Below the pieces are notes generated by a model that saw only the letters and a program-made list of their open reading frames with translations, did no database searches and had not been told where the DNA came from. This document shows positions 37,201 to 50,074 of a DNA stretch of 64,000 bases, piece after piece; the first letter of the stretch is position 1; every line of letters begins with the position of its first letter. The stretch spans positions 2,680,006 to 2,744,005 of the forward strand of contig JANPYM010000002.1 of NCBI GenBank assembly GCA_025890175.1, in the 5' to 3' direction. Both the position numbers and the translations under genes were made by a program. The DNA comes from Ciborinia camelliae. Lineage: Eukaryota > Ascomycota > Leotiomycetes > Helotiales > Sclerotiniaceae.

Positions 37201-40200
37201 GAGTCTCTTTCGCGGCCCGAGTATTCAAATCCCTCACGAGATGGAAGCTGACTGTGTTGTAATCTTACGATCAAGAAAAATTTGGAGTACAGTATTCAGA
37301 TTTCACAAGAAGATTACGAGCTGAATGAATAGACTGACTGTGTATGATACGAGGTTCAATATTTGTATCGTGTACCTTTGATAACCGCCTTGAGGCTAGA
37401 TTCTACAGATGATATTGCATAGACCGATATAAAAATCATGCCATTCAGGCTGTGTGGAAAGGACCGTCTGTGCTGACGAAACCTTGGAAATGGTGCCTTA
37501 ACCTTACCGCCATCAACAGCCATCTGCAGTCATCAACAGCCTTCAACAGCGGTACACATATTCAGGTTCCCACTCACCGCAGCAACGCCGATTGGCTGGG
37601 TTGCACTTCATCAGATTTGTAAAATGTAGAAGAGCGTCTGCCGGATATATATTCTTCCCTTTCCCCCTCCTTATCTTGCCAGCCACAAATATTCGAATTG
37701 AACATCGTGAGTTCTTAAGACGAATATAGGGGCTAGGCTTGTTGAATGAATCAGTCAATCCACAATACAGCACGCGACACCAGACGAAAAATTTCAAATC
37801 AATGCGATTATGCGAGATTTAAAAGAAGCTTCAAGCTCCGAGCCCAAATTAACGCCCCTTCATCTGGTGGCGTTTTCGGCTAGCACTTGCGAATATTCGG
37901 TGTACGTACCTAATCACATGACTTTTTTCCTTGCTAGGGGTGAGAGTCCGGAGGTAAGTCGCGGCACTTTTTAGTCATGGGGGGGCTAGAGCCTCGAAGC
38001 AAGAAGTATTTTTTTGAGGCTGAAATGGAGTTCACGATGTCTCAAGACTTTCGATTTGAATTTTATTATGGACAAGTCCGAGTCTTTAGATTACTTGAGG
38101 CCGGAATAAATCGCCAGTAAGATAACCTTGCTGGAGAAATAGTCTATGGCAGGCCACCATCACATTATCTGCCTTTCATTTTCGTTTCTCTTCATGAGTT
38201 CGATCTTTTTTGCACATGCAAGATACTAGGGATGCTTGTTCTATGATGCCGATCATTGCATTGTTAAAGGGGATCACAACATTAATGGCATAACAGTGAA
38301 TTATTCCTTCGAGATTCCGATTTTACCCCGAATCTAAGGGTAGATAACGCGTACAGTATCTTACGGTAACATTGCGAAAGGTATGAGCGTACAAAATTGT
38401 TCTCCAAGACACGAAGAAGAAGAAGAAACAGGATAAGAATGAGAAGTTTGACAGATCTAACGATATTCTACGACATAATATCGAAAAGTGTTCCGATGGC
38501 GAACGAGGCTATCTTGTGGTCACAGTAAAGATTCCACATTCTACGACAGCAGTTCGATTTGGAAACTGTGGTGGGCAAGGAGAGTTGTGCAGTATCGCAC
38601 TGTGCTCGAATACAATGCCCATGTATAGCATTGCTGTATTGCTTCCTATTTACACGACGTGGTAGAGATAATCCGCTCGGCGTGGACGATGCGTGGAAGT
38701 TTTATTTTACTGATACTCATGTACTCAAGTACCTTGCATATTTACTAGACACCTTCCATTTGCGTTACGTAGCCCGGCATCATGTGTATCAGTTATGTCG
38801 TATTCACGGAAACTATTGCGATATCTTGGCAGAAAATACCATGTTTGCAGAATGGCTTGTAGATCTTCTGTGTTTCTTGCAGAGGGCACCGGTATTATCA
38901 TTTCTGTTTATGAAAATTCATGGGTTGGAGGGTAGTAGGGAGATGTAATTATTTTCTTATTAATTTTCAACCCATCCCAAAAGTTTCCGGCTGACATGAG
39001 GGGCTGACATGAGGGGCTAGACAAGTACTCAACCTCTCTTCCTACAACTTGAGTCGGCAACGAGGCCTATAGCACTGGGGCCTTGTCATTTGTTGTCATT
39101 GTTTCTTCATTATCATAATGAAATTCATCGCCTTATTGATATACCTACTATCAGTGCAGCATTGGTATATCCAGCATTCCATTCTCCGTCTTTTTTGTTG
39201 GAAATATATTTGCGGGTGATATATCGATTAGGTGTTGTCTATCCATATCTCCTCTTGTTATATCATGATATACCCTCATCTATTCACGCGACCTTGTCAG
39301 GAAATTGGAATTTCTGGCATAATATATCTCATCGTATCATTATACGATTGAAAAATCATGGCCGAAGCTAATAAGGAAATGATTCGTAACTCTTCTAAAA
39401 CTTTGATCAGTCAAAGGAAATCGGTTCATCGAGCTTTGCATGTACATGTAGAAAGAACTTGGTGATAGGGATGAACCCTTACTTTGTGGAAAGAGTTGCA
39501 TTTTGGGATTGGGCGAGATGGAGATTTGGGTTTGTTTACCGGTGGTCTTTTCTTGCATTATCGTTATTGCATGGAGATTATCATCGTTCATAGAAAGTTA
39601 TGATATTACTATAGCTTACCTGTTGTCATTTCTTTACTCCAATCCACCCGCTTTGCTTTTAATGGATGCATTTCTCCGGCATTATCTACATTATGATCTT
39701 AACAGTATCACCTTCGCGCGTTTTTTCACACACTTCACAATACCCCCCCGCCCCGGCCCCTTAGCTTTTTATCTTGGTGATTAATCATTGCTTTACCAAA
39801 TCTTTTGGGTTGGAAGCCATTGTCTTATACTCCTGACCACCACTACGTCACTAGGCGATTGAATGAATGTTGAGTAACAGACTTCTTCCCATTATTTCTT
39901 ACAAAACTTCCACCACTACCCCAATCATCTCCACTCCACCCTCAAAGTTTCATTACCTACCTAGTCTTACTGGTATTTAAGCCCTCACTCCAACCACCAC
40001 TTACTCTTCTCTCTATAGATAACACAAAGATGATTGGGATTTTACTACAGGGTTCTAAGTACCATCGACCAAGTTAGTTGGAGACTCAAACCATATAATC
40101 AGCCCTGACATCAGTATGCGAATTTGAGAAACAATTTCACAAACTTACCTCATCAACTCTGCGGCAAGGAAAAGTAGATATTGTCATTTATGGACTTCTC

Positions 40201-41349
40201 ATCACTTGTGATATTGTTGTCACCGCAATTTACTAACTATTGGGCGGAGCTGATTATATCAAACCTTACAATACAAGAAAATGAGATGATCATGCGGGAT
40301 TAGAAAACAACAACCACCACAACCCTCACCATAATCCTCAACACACCCAGAAAGAAAATACACCGAACCAGAACTTGAGGATAGATCTAACAAATGCCCA
40401 ATATTATTATTCATTCTACCGCCACCTACTGCTTCAAATTTTTGTTCTTTTTATTTGACGTTGAGATCTTGAATTTACCGGCGGAGAAGATTAAGTCTTA
40501 TAGTAGGTAGGATAACCATATTGAGTTTGCGTCCAAAGCGAACGATTTGAAGCGATTGAATTAATGAACGGGACGAGCGGGCGGGCGTTTAAGTTGGACT
40601 CGGAGAAATATAGGGGATGAATGAGGAGTGAACAAACAAATTACTCATTCAACTATCGGAAGTCTGAATCACGAACTAATAGAGACTCAACCCCGAACTA
40701 CAATAGCATCGGTATAAAAGATATCAGGGCGTATCCATAGCATATGGCATCGAATAAGATGATCAAGTGAAAGCTGGATTCATGGGAATTATCTCTGTTG
40801 AGATGTGTAATAATAACTTGATCTTCCATTTTGATATGATTTTGATTTCAAATCCGAGTTATGAAACGAGATGGGTTTGTATAAAAGGTGTTAAAAAGAA
40901 TGTTTGATTTCCTATTGACGTTAGAGTTTATGGCCGATGGTGGGAGTGGTGGTGATAAGGATGATGACAGTGAGTATTTGATAATGATGATCACTGGCCA
41001 TTAAATTGACGACATTCTACAAATAGACTTGAAGAACATCTACCTTTTTCTCAACTTGACTTGTTGACAAGCAAGACCACAAAATGGAAGACCCTTTACA
41101 AAAAACATGCTCTCTTTTCACCCGCTGGCATAGTCGATTGTGAAATCATACAATCTTGAACTTATATAGAGAGAGGGTACAAGTGGCATTGCTTAAGGAT
41201 AGTGAGTATGTGCCATTGATAAAAAAAGAAACTTCCCAAACTGTATTTTCAGTTTTTCCAAACTTTCGGGATATACTACCCCCCCCCCTCCTCTCTTCAT
41301 GTTTCCACCAATTTCACCTCCAAAAATAAATAAAACAAAACTTCCAAAA
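34241..41349. other. Gene desert of about 7 kb upstream of the hexose transporter
   Basis: No supported gene. Open frames are short; the longest, 38559-38948 on the plus strand, runs 129 codons but has no early ATG and no recognisable family. Two promoter-like pyrimidine tracts precede short ATG frames: one before ATG 36834 (42 codons), one before ATG 40030 (15 codons), the latter with a TATTTAAG element about 55 bp upstream. A TACCTACCTACCTAGGTAG element is at about 36025. The stretch lies between the transporter start and the xanthine dehydrogenase stop. It could be extended regulatory DNA, non-coding transcription units or decayed sequence. Confidence 0.6.
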
Positions 41350-44300
41350 TCAAGCAACAGAGACAAAGAAACCCATCTCTCCGTCTCTTCTCTCCACCCT
41401 CCCCATTCCACTAATCTCATCCCCAACCGCCATCCTTAACTTCTCCACCGTAGCCGGGCTATCCAAGTTCCACCCCTTATTTCCTCTCTCCCAACTCCCC
41501 ACCTCCAACCCATTATCCACCCTCGCACTCCCCACTGCCATCCTCAGTGCAAAAAATACGCCCGCTCCCAAAAACAACGGTGGCTCACCGACCCCCTTAC
41601 TACTCTGTACACTCTTCAACCCCTGCCACATCTTCTCTTTCCCCTCCTCGTCTTTGAGGAATGAAACATTGAAAACCTGTGGAATATCCGCGAATCCCGG
41701 TATTTTATATGTACCAGGCCCTTTCGTGAACAACTGCCCCTCACGCGTCCAAAGACTTTCCTCCATAGTAAATAAGCCCAACCCTTGCACATAAGCCCCC
41801 TCAATCTGGCCATAATCAATCGCCGGATTAATGGATCTCCCAATATCCATAAGAATATCCGCTCTTAGTACCGTATGATGACCCGTAAGTACATCGAGTT
41901 CCACCTCCGTAACAGCTACTCCTTGGGTAAAATAATAATACATATCCTTGACTTTCTCCTTATCATAAATACCCCACTCATATCCAACGCGTGGCATTTT
42001 CCAAAACCCACTCGCACTCAAATGAACTCGATCTCTATATGCCGCATGCGCCAAGTCTTTCATACTTGCATCCTTCCCTTTCTTTTCTCGATAGGGTGCT
42101 AAGCGCACATTTAACTGTTTACAAGCATCGATGACAGCCATACCATTTAGATCACTCCCCGAACTCGCAGCCGTAGGACTTGCATTGGCGGTCTGGTAAC
42201 TCGATGTATCTTGTGTGAAGATGGATGAGATGGGCACACCTAATTCTTGAGCGCATATTTGAGCCATCTTGGTATATAAACCCTGGCCCATTTCTGTGCC
42301 TCCGTGGTTTAGGAGAATAGAACCATCGGCGTATATCTTGAGAGAGGCGGAAGCCTGGTTCAGGTGGAGAGCTGTGGCAAAAGACAGACCAAATTTTGTG
42401 GGGAGGAGGGAGATGCCGCGTTTGCGGTATTTATGTTCTTTGTTGTAATTTTCGATATCATGGAGGCGTTGAGGGTAACTTGCTTCATGTTTGATTTGGT
42501 CCAGGAGTATAGGAATATGCCAGTCTTGATCAATTGTTTGGAGGAAGGGTGTATGATCTCCTTGTTTATAGAGATTCTTCAGTCGGAGGTCATCGACGGG
42601 GATATTCAGCCCTTCGGAAATGGCAGTCATGTATGTTTCTGCCAAGAACATAGCCTGAGGCCCTCCGAATCCTCGGAATGCTGTGTTGCTATGTGTATTT
42701 GTCTTACACACATGACCTCTTAACAGCACATTCGGTATTTCGTAGCAGTTATCGAAGTGCGTTAAACATCTTCCCATCACCGCAGCTGACATGTCCTGTG
42801 AGAAACCAGCATTATTATACACATCTGCCTCCAACGCGATTAGTTTACCATCGGATTTGACGCCGACCTTCCATCGAGCTTGGATGGGATGACGTTGTCC
42901 GGTCGTGATCATATCTTCATCGCGGTTCAACATGCATCGTATGGGCCGTTTTGTTTTCTTAGCTGCAACAGCGAGGAGGCATGCTAGTTGGACGCTACGG
43001 GATTCTTTGCCACCGAAGGCTCCTCCCATACGTTTCACTCGGGCATTGACGCGAGAGCTGGGTACGCCGGTTACTTGAGCTACGAATTCTTGGGTTTCCA
43101 TGCTATGAGAAGGTATTAGTGATTGGTAGGAGTAGGGAGAAATTAACACCCTACCTGTTCTGAGTTGAGGACCATACTTCATATGTTCCATCTTCCTTAT
43201 TTGGAATTACTACTGCGGCATTGGTTTCCAAGTAAAAGTGCTCTTGACCCCCTATTCTAGTAGTTCCTTCAAAGATTTTGTCACATGATGCCCATATATC
43301 ACCCAATTTGTCCCCAATAGCTGCTCCTTTCTTAAGCATTTTCTCATAAGGAAAGTAACTGTTCGCATTAATCGCTTCATCGATAGTCAGAATGGCCGGA
43401 AGATCTTCATATTTAACTCGAACGGCCCGAGCAGCAGCTTGTGCTTGTAGAGCAGTTTCAGCATAGACCAAGCCTATAGGTTGACCATGAGAAAATACTT
43501 CTCCATCTGCAAAGAATGGTTCATCTTTCACGATAGACCCCCAAAGATTCGCATGTTTTGGGATATTGTTGATGTCGACATATCCCAGAGCAAGTCCTGA
43601 ACCAATCGCAGGTCTCCAGTCTACTTCCATCAATTTTGCATGAGCACGACTGGATAAAACCATAGCACCAAATAGTTCTCGATGCTGTCGGGGCATATCA
43701 TCTATATATTCCGCTTCTCCCGTTGTCTGTTTAAGAGCTGACAAGTGTGGGATTTGTTTCCCTACAACGCGCTGCTCGTACGGATTATGGTTATCTCTGG
43801 TACCCGAGGAAATCCCACGATGTATTTCGTTGATGAGATCAGGATCTACTTTGCCCAGTCCAAGGTCGGAAACTACTTCATGCCAGAATCTAAAGAATAA
43901 AGATATGGCTAGTGTTCGACGATACGATGCCATCCCACCGGGAACGTCGTATTTCAAATTGAGTTCTTCGGCCAGGATCCTCATGGATTCATTGAGAGTT
44001 GTTGAACTGTGCCATGGTTTACCTAGCAGATATTTCATAGCCTTGGGCACTTCAATAGTGATCGGGGCCATACCGCCATATGCCAAAGACACTTGAGAAA
44101 CGAGATCGTCTTTATTAAGTCGCACCCTAAATGCAGCCGTCACAATTGCAATATCGTCATCCTTCCTCTTGGCTTGTTTATATGCTTTAGTGATCTCTCG
44201 AATATTCGGTGATGGCAAGGGGATTCTAATTTCTACTATCACGGCACCGATTGGAAGTTTTGTAGTACGATATGAAACGAAGAAGTCGGACATCGGTAAT

Positions 44301-45824
44301 TCTTTCCTCCCTTGAGCTCTGCTCTGAATAGTCAATACAGCACCTGCTGCCATGAGCACAGGATTGATGTCTGAAATGGGGGAAGCTGTAACAATATTTC
44401 CTGCAAGAGAAGCAACATTGCGAATTTGCCTTCCTGCGAAGTAACGAAGTTGCTTTCTGATAGCTTCAAAGACCGAAGCACGGAGGCCAAGTCTTTGAGA
44501 TAGCCTTCGACAAGCATCTTCTACTTCAGTCAGAGGAGTGTTTGCCCCAACAACAACTCCTGTACCCATTTGAAGTTCATTATCTTCTGGAATGTTAATA
44601 CCTTGAAGCTCCTCAATTTCTGAAACATAAACTGAGACCGGGAAGGTAGTGTATTTGAATCTGACCTCAACTTGAGTCTCACTAGCTCCACATACTAGCT
44701 TAGCTGTGGGATATACTTCTTTTATTAGAAGAAGTTGCTCAAGTGTCCTTGGTAAGAGCCATATATTCGTATGGTTTCCGTAATATAACGACGTCTTGGC
44801 AAAATTACGAAGGGCTGGTGGAAAAATAAGTTCCGTTTGAGGACGGTAAGAAATAAACGAATGTTGAATATCTTTGGAATCGGTTGAAATGGAGCTGAAC
44901 GGAGATATAATATCATCATTGGAAGAACGCGTTGGACTTTCCTCTGAAGAGTCTTGTGGAGAACTTGTTCGATTCCCGCATGAACCATTGTTTGGTGAAT
45001 CTTTACAACATCCTCCAGTTCTTCCACAAGATCCATTCTGGTTTGGGACTTCAAAAGGATCAATTTCTGAATGTAGTGGAATACTGGGAAGATTCGTTTC
45101 AGATCCATTATCAGTGATATCATCTGACCTAGGAATAAATATCTTTCCTTTCAGGTCATCAGTAATGAAGGTCCTTGCAGCCTGCAAAATGGGCTTGTAT
45201 CCGGTACACCTGCAAAGATTTCCATCTAAATGTCCCTCCAGTTCTACATCGTTTGCAGATAGCTGGAATACTTTTGATATCGGATCGTAAGAATTCCTGA
45301 TCAAGGCATACAATGACATGACAATACCGGGTGTACAAAAGCCACATCTGGGAAATTGCAATTAGATGAGTCCATAAAATTTCGTATGCCATTAATCATC
45401 TTACTGTGATCCGTGAAGCTTTGCTATACGTTCTTGTAGCGGGTGAGGATGTTCGGCATTTCCAAGACCCTCAATGGTGATAACATGCTTCCCAACGACT
45501 GTAAATTTTCAGCTCCGATCAAACGATGCATTTCTATGATAACTTACCTCCTATGAGAGGAAACAGACAAGCGTTCACGGCAATGTGCTTTATCTTTCGA
45601 GAATCGGAAACATTTTTGAAAGTCTGAAGCACAACTGTACAAGCCCCACATCCTCCTTCACCACACCCAAGCTTTGTACCCTTAAGGTCATCTTGGGACC
45701 TGATAAAATCCAGGAGTGTCCATTGAGGGTTCGGATCACGAATTTCTATTTTCGCTCCATTCAGATAAAATTTTAAAGTAGACTCTTGGAAAATTGACTG
45801 AATTTCTGGGTTTAATTCTACCAT
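41350..45824 (-). CDS. Xanthine dehydrogenase (purine hydroxylase I)
   Basis: Four exons: 45548-45824, 45405-45498, 43155-45347, 41350-43102; 1438 aa, frame kept throughout. Domain order is complete. A plant-type 2Fe-2S domain comes first (C54, C59, C62 in KLGCGEGGCGACTVV, and C86). The second 2Fe-2S domain carries QCGFCTPGIVMS and NLCRCTGYKPIL. The FAD domain includes NIVTASPISDINPVLMAAGA, and the molybdopterin domain has RMGGAFGGKESRS, TAFRGFGGPQ and GVGEPPLFLGAGVFFALR, whose Glu is the catalytic base. A Cys/Ser-rich linker (CGRTGGCCKDSPNNGSCG) sits between the second Fe-S and FAD domains. The enzyme oxidises hypoxanthine and xanthine to uric acid with NAD+, for purine nitrogen use. An in-frame ATG 39 bp upstream (45863) would add 13 residues; I prefer MVELNPEIQ. 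No other purine gene is nearby. Confidence 0.95.
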
Positions 45825-46618
45825 CGTTGATGAATGAAAATGGCGAGTGTAACGGTGAGCCAAAAGGCTGGGGAGATTTGATTTGGAATGCCATCTTGCT
45901 TAGATCAACAGGATGGCTTGATAAACAAACGAGCATTGAGCAGCTGATAAATTTGTATTGGTTACTTGAGTCGTTGAGGATGGACGATCGTGTCTCTGGA
46001 TGGTATTGTGTTATGCAGGGCGACAGAGTTGGGCACGGGTGCGGGGGGATGTAATAGGATAATCGGCAACTAGGTACGTACCCAATAACGGTTCCGATAG
46101 GCTATCACGTAAGCCGCACAGCCCCTGCAACGAACGCAAAAATCCTATCAGCACGACAAACCACTTCACTGTCATCTGATTGATATCCAACCACATATGA
46201 GCCACTTATCATCAATTCATAAGGTTACATTCGTGCATGTCAGACATAGCTAGCTCGATCAAATACCACATATTGGGATGAAGATTGAAAGAGGTTGGGA
46301 GATGGGGGATGGAGACTGCGCCTAGGTATACTCTTTGGGCAAAACAGGTAGATGGATTCTGCATGGCAATGCTATCGGTGCCCATTTAAAACTTGTCATA
46401 CTGCTCTGATTTCAAGTCATCTCTGAGATGCTATGCTCGACTCAGATCCGCTAGACTACTGCATACTGCGTACAGATACCATAACATTTGTCCCCATCGA
46501 GACCCATGTTTCGGGATTTCCTTATCGTCCGTACAGGCTGCAGCATACACTAGTATGAGACGTTTAAGGAAGGTGCAAGTGCTCACAATATTGACTGAAA
46601 GAGGAAGATGATTTTGTA

Positions 46619-47089
46619 ATGGATATCAATTACAGTGTTCTTGATCTTCAGGCAAAAAACGAGTTGTCTATTCCAACTCTATTCGCCATCTTTTATAGTT
46701 GCAGTATCGTACTTTTACTACCTTCAATTTATCTCTGAGAGACTACCTTTGACTCAGGAAGCGCCACATTGCAAGCTGTGTGTGAATGCCATAAGTTTGC
46801 GCCTTTCTTGACCGAGGCTCTAGAATCTTCACATCCCTTTTCAGTATACATAGACACTCGATTATACGAGATATTTGATGGAAATTCTCTAAATATCGAG
46901 GAATGGATGCAGCATATTGTACATGCTATTTGTAATGCATCGAAAATGATCGTGTATATACTATCACGATTGCGCTATTCTGATTCCATTCAATGGAGCC
47001 AACCCGAAGCGTTTTGTTTGTTCGAATTGAACCTCTCTGCCGATATAAATAAAGCACTGGAGGAGAAGGGAAAACATTGTAACACGTAA
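46619..47089 (+). CDS. Candidate two-exon small gene, unknown function
   Basis: Proposed exons 46619-46703 and 46758-47089 give 138 aa with consistent phase across a 54-bp GT..AG intron. The ATG opens MDINYSVLDLQAKNELS; the second exon codes a mostly helical, moderately hydrophobic stretch (HIVHAICNASKMIVYILSRL) and an acidic end. I recognise no family. The model rests only on phase agreement and on the protein-like character of the second exon, so it may be a relic or chance. Confidence 0.3.
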
Positions 47090-47653
47090 CCCATATGAAA
47101 TGCCAGCAACTTCAAGTAAAAGCTTACTGAAAATACTTCTCTGGTTGCTGGATATTGAGGAAGGAATGGTAACTGGAGGCTAGGTAATTACCTAGTGGTT
47201 CTACCTACATCAAGTTTTGCGAATTTGACAAGGAAGGCAGGCGTAGTGACCAATATCGCGATATCTGAGATAATACAGCATTGCTGAAAATTAGGCTTAA
47301 GCAGTTGGTTTGGAGGCGTGGAAAATTGAATCGATGGAAAATTATTTGCAAGTAGAGGATGGAAACGGAATGGCAGTGGTGCATCGAAAGCTTGGGGAAG
47401 GAAAATCAACAAGTAAGCTTGGCCTTTCCAAAACCCAACCAGCAATAAACTTGCTAGGCCAGTTGCTTGAAAGAAGTTTTTTTCAAGATGCAAATGACAA
47501 TTTACTGGGTCTGATATCCAAAAATCTGTTGATGGATTTTTCCGACCGTGGTCTGCTCATGAAGGCTGAGCCACCAAATGAATATTCACTTACCGAAGTT
47601 CCCTATATAATATTAAATAAACACAGAACAAACATATTGAACGACCGCTGCTA

Positions 47654-47783
47654 GTGGTTGTGGTCTAGTGGTCCAATTCCTCTCTTCCACACTGCGAATG
47701 AATTCAAAGAAACGGGTCTGCTGAGCTTCAATTACATCTCTAACACAGGTGGGAACATCTACGGTTCGACTCCGTTACACAGG
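47654..47783 (+). pseudogene. Degenerate tRNA-Gly-like locus
   Basis: A perfect A box (TGGTCTAGTGG, 47661-47671) and a perfect B box (GGTTCGACTCC, 47763-47773) lie on the plus strand, 91 bp apart. Sequence from the A box to CTTCCAC resembles eukaryotic tRNA-Gly with a TCC anticodon. The T arm pairs over four of five positions, but the acceptor stem does not pair and about 55 extra bases separate the two anticodon-arm halves. I read it as a decayed or insertion-bearing tRNA gene that may still attract Pol III factors. Confidence 0.35.
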
Positions 47784-48202
47784 TTACACTGGCTATGGAT
47801 GTTTTGCTATTTTTGATATCGAATTTCTTTTTGGAGAGAGGAAGGGGATTTGGATTATTATGACTCTATTGAAGTTACTTTTTTGCCATTGTTGGTATTT
47901 GGGACCCACTTAAAGAGCTTGTCGTCGATTGCCTCATTCTCGCGTAAACATAAACATTGAAGAACATTGAAGCGATACTCAGTTTTTAATGGGAGAGAAA
48001 TTGAATTTATTGCGAGGTTCCATAATTGGCCCCGCTCTTTTTTTTAGCGATTAGGTATATGTCGGAGGCGAGTCATTTGTTTTGATTCGTCCAACCATAA
48101 CCCATTTCCCTTCTTTTGAATGCATGATTCCTATGCTGATAAAACTATTGGCCCGCCCAACACAGAGAATTCAGAATTCATGAATCTCCAAAGCTCCAAA
48201 CC

Positions 48203-50074
48203 TTAGCCCGATATCCCCTTAGCATAATCGATGAGATATTTCGCCATGGCTTTATCTAATTATTGATAGTCCCCCACATTAGTTCCTATTTCGTTCGGAT
48301 ATGAAAAGAGTTTGAAAGAGAAAATGCCAACTCACAAATAGTATTAGCACCATGCAGTGATTCCTCCATCCAATCTGGCAAGTCCACCAAATCACTGCCC
48401 GTCTCTAGATGGGCCTGTATCATTCTCGCATCTACACTTACACTCCTCCAAACACTACTCAATGCTCCGACATTATCAGCAAAAATGTGCATTTGCTCTT
48501 CTCCAATGACTTGTAGATCGAGACGAGAGCGACGGATTATTTCTACCTGGTTACTGAGGGAATCGCGAAGCTGGGTTTGTTGGTGGATTGTTCGTTCGGT
48601 GGCTACGGGGTGGTTGGGTTAGTAAGACGTGGATGGAGAGGGGAAATATTCAAAGAAACAGAGAAAGGGGAAGAACGAACTTATCTTCTGCCGAGCTAAT
48701 GCAGCGATGGCAGCGACTCCAGGCATTAACAATAGACCCCCAATCTTCGAAACATCAGCTTACATCTTCCATTTCCAAACTCATGCCCATAAATAGAAGA
48801 ATATAAATTAACATACCACAACAAACGGGGCCAAAACCCCCGTAAGCCCAATCGCCGCCAGTATAAAAGCGGGTATGACAACACCAGCAGTAACCACAAG
48901 AAGCCTTTGATTAATACCCTCTAATCTGACATATAACTCCTTGAGCCGTATCTCAATTTGTTCCATTTGATTCGTGAGTGCGCCTTCGCGGGTCCTGGCC
49001 CAGGTGCTGAAGGAGGAGGTGAAATCTGTCAGGTTGGTGGTTAGGAGACGAAAATCGTCTTCAAGTTTATTGGAATCGACTTGAGCGCGGTCCATATCCT
49101 AAGTGATGGTGTTAGAAGAGCAATTGGGAAGTTAAAGAGGGGTTGAAATGGAGCCTTCGAAATTGGTGGTTTGAGGCTAAAGCTGAGGTGAAGAAAAAAA
49201 AAGGGGGGGGGGGGGGGGGGGGTGTGGTGAAGAAGGAGAAGAGGTAGAATAGTAATGATATAAATGGGACTGGAATTATATCACTGACTGCAATAAACCC
49301 ATTGAGAATACGTAAACGAGTTTCCCTAGGAATATTGGGATCGGTGCAGAAGGGAATAATCAAATCGTCAAATTCTGATGGGGGTTATCAAGCTATATTA
49401 GTAAAGTACACAATTTGCAGGTGGTAAGTAGTTTTACGCGGGAAGGGGGGGGAAAGGGAGTCATAATAAACATACTATTTCCATGAATTGCCAGTTCCGT
49501 CGCAACATCTCGACTTTCTCTAAGCACAGCTTCATAATTCTAGTGAATGAGTGAGTGTTAGAATTTAAAATGAGCCATATCGACACTACAGAAATCCTGC
49601 AACTTCCTTTCACTCGATAAAAAAACAAATGAACCTCAAATTTCAAGTAAACACAACACATACCATCCTCTGCCTCCTCAACTCCGGCATAAATCCCGAA
49701 AAATGAATACGATCAATTTCTCCAATCTTCAATTCCAAACTTCTAAACACCCGATCAATTTCTTTGGTCGCATCCACGGCATCATATGCAGATTGCTGAA
49801 TATATTTAGCACAATCATCGCTCGCAACAGCTCGTGTGCAGCCTTTTGCGAATTTTTCTTGGTCAGCTTCGCTCGTAATGGGAGGGATATTTTCGGCACC
49901 AGTCGATAGCACTTCGAGTTCGGTTTCGGAGAGGGTATCTACGACATCGATATATTTTTGGGGCGTGGGGTCGGAGCCAACGAGACCCGTTACTTTGGCG
50001 ACAACTTCATCGTAGGAAGGAGGGGAGCTTTGTGCATTGTAGGGGGGAGGGTTAGATTGAACTTCGTCAGCCAT
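48203..50074 (-). CDS. Paralog A: helical protein with PPxY tail and hydrophobic hairpin (alpha-pore-former-like)
   Basis: Seven exons: 49664-50074, 49476-49539, 49289-49374, 48817-49098, 48681-48744, 48336-48602, 48203-48255; 408 aa. The N-terminal tail holds PPPY (9-12) and PPSY (18-21), ligands of the kind bound by WW domains such as those of Rsp5/Nedd4 ligases. Long amphipathic helices follow (for example EIDRVFRSLELKIGEID), then a very hydrophobic, Gly-containing double segment at about 253-298 (GVVIPAFILAAIGLTG and LLLMPGVAAIAAL), then a second long helical part. Helix bundle plus central hydrophobic hairpin is the plan of ClyA/HBL/xenorhabdolysin-type pore formers; that link is inference. 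Exons 2 and 3 match paralogs B and C exactly in length and phase. The donors of introns 3 (GTCAGT) and 5 (GTTCGT) are weak, and intron 3 carries a 20-base G run. There is no signal peptide, so it starts in the cytosol. Confidence 0.8.
49203..49222. repeat. Poly-G run of 20 inside intron 3 of paralog A
   Basis: Twenty consecutive G on the plus strand (poly-C in the transcript), in a 190-bp intron. Length is likely unreliable in sequencing and variable between strains. It does not touch coding sequence in my model. Confidence 0.95.

Larger units (their letters stand above)
45825..48202. other. Intergenic region upstream of xanthine dehydrogenase
   Basis: About 2.4 kb. It should hold the xanthine dehydrogenase promoter and the 3' flank of the first helical-protein paralog. 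Besides the weak candidate gene (46619-47089) and the tRNA-like locus (47654-47783), it contains a perfect 16-bp palindrome CTAGGTAATTACCTAG at 47180-47195 and an open plus-strand frame from ATG 47334 to 47654 with no recognised family. Confidence 0.55.

Noticed and set aside
38559..38948. 129-codon open plus-strand frame in the second desert
   Set aside because: It opens with a non-ATG codon, has no early methionine, no recognised family, and I could not attach an upstream exon in phase.
24569..41349. Transposon or retroelement in the deserts
   Set aside because: No transposase, reverse transcriptase or integrase motif and no clear terminal repeats could be seen; a decayed element remains possible but unproven.
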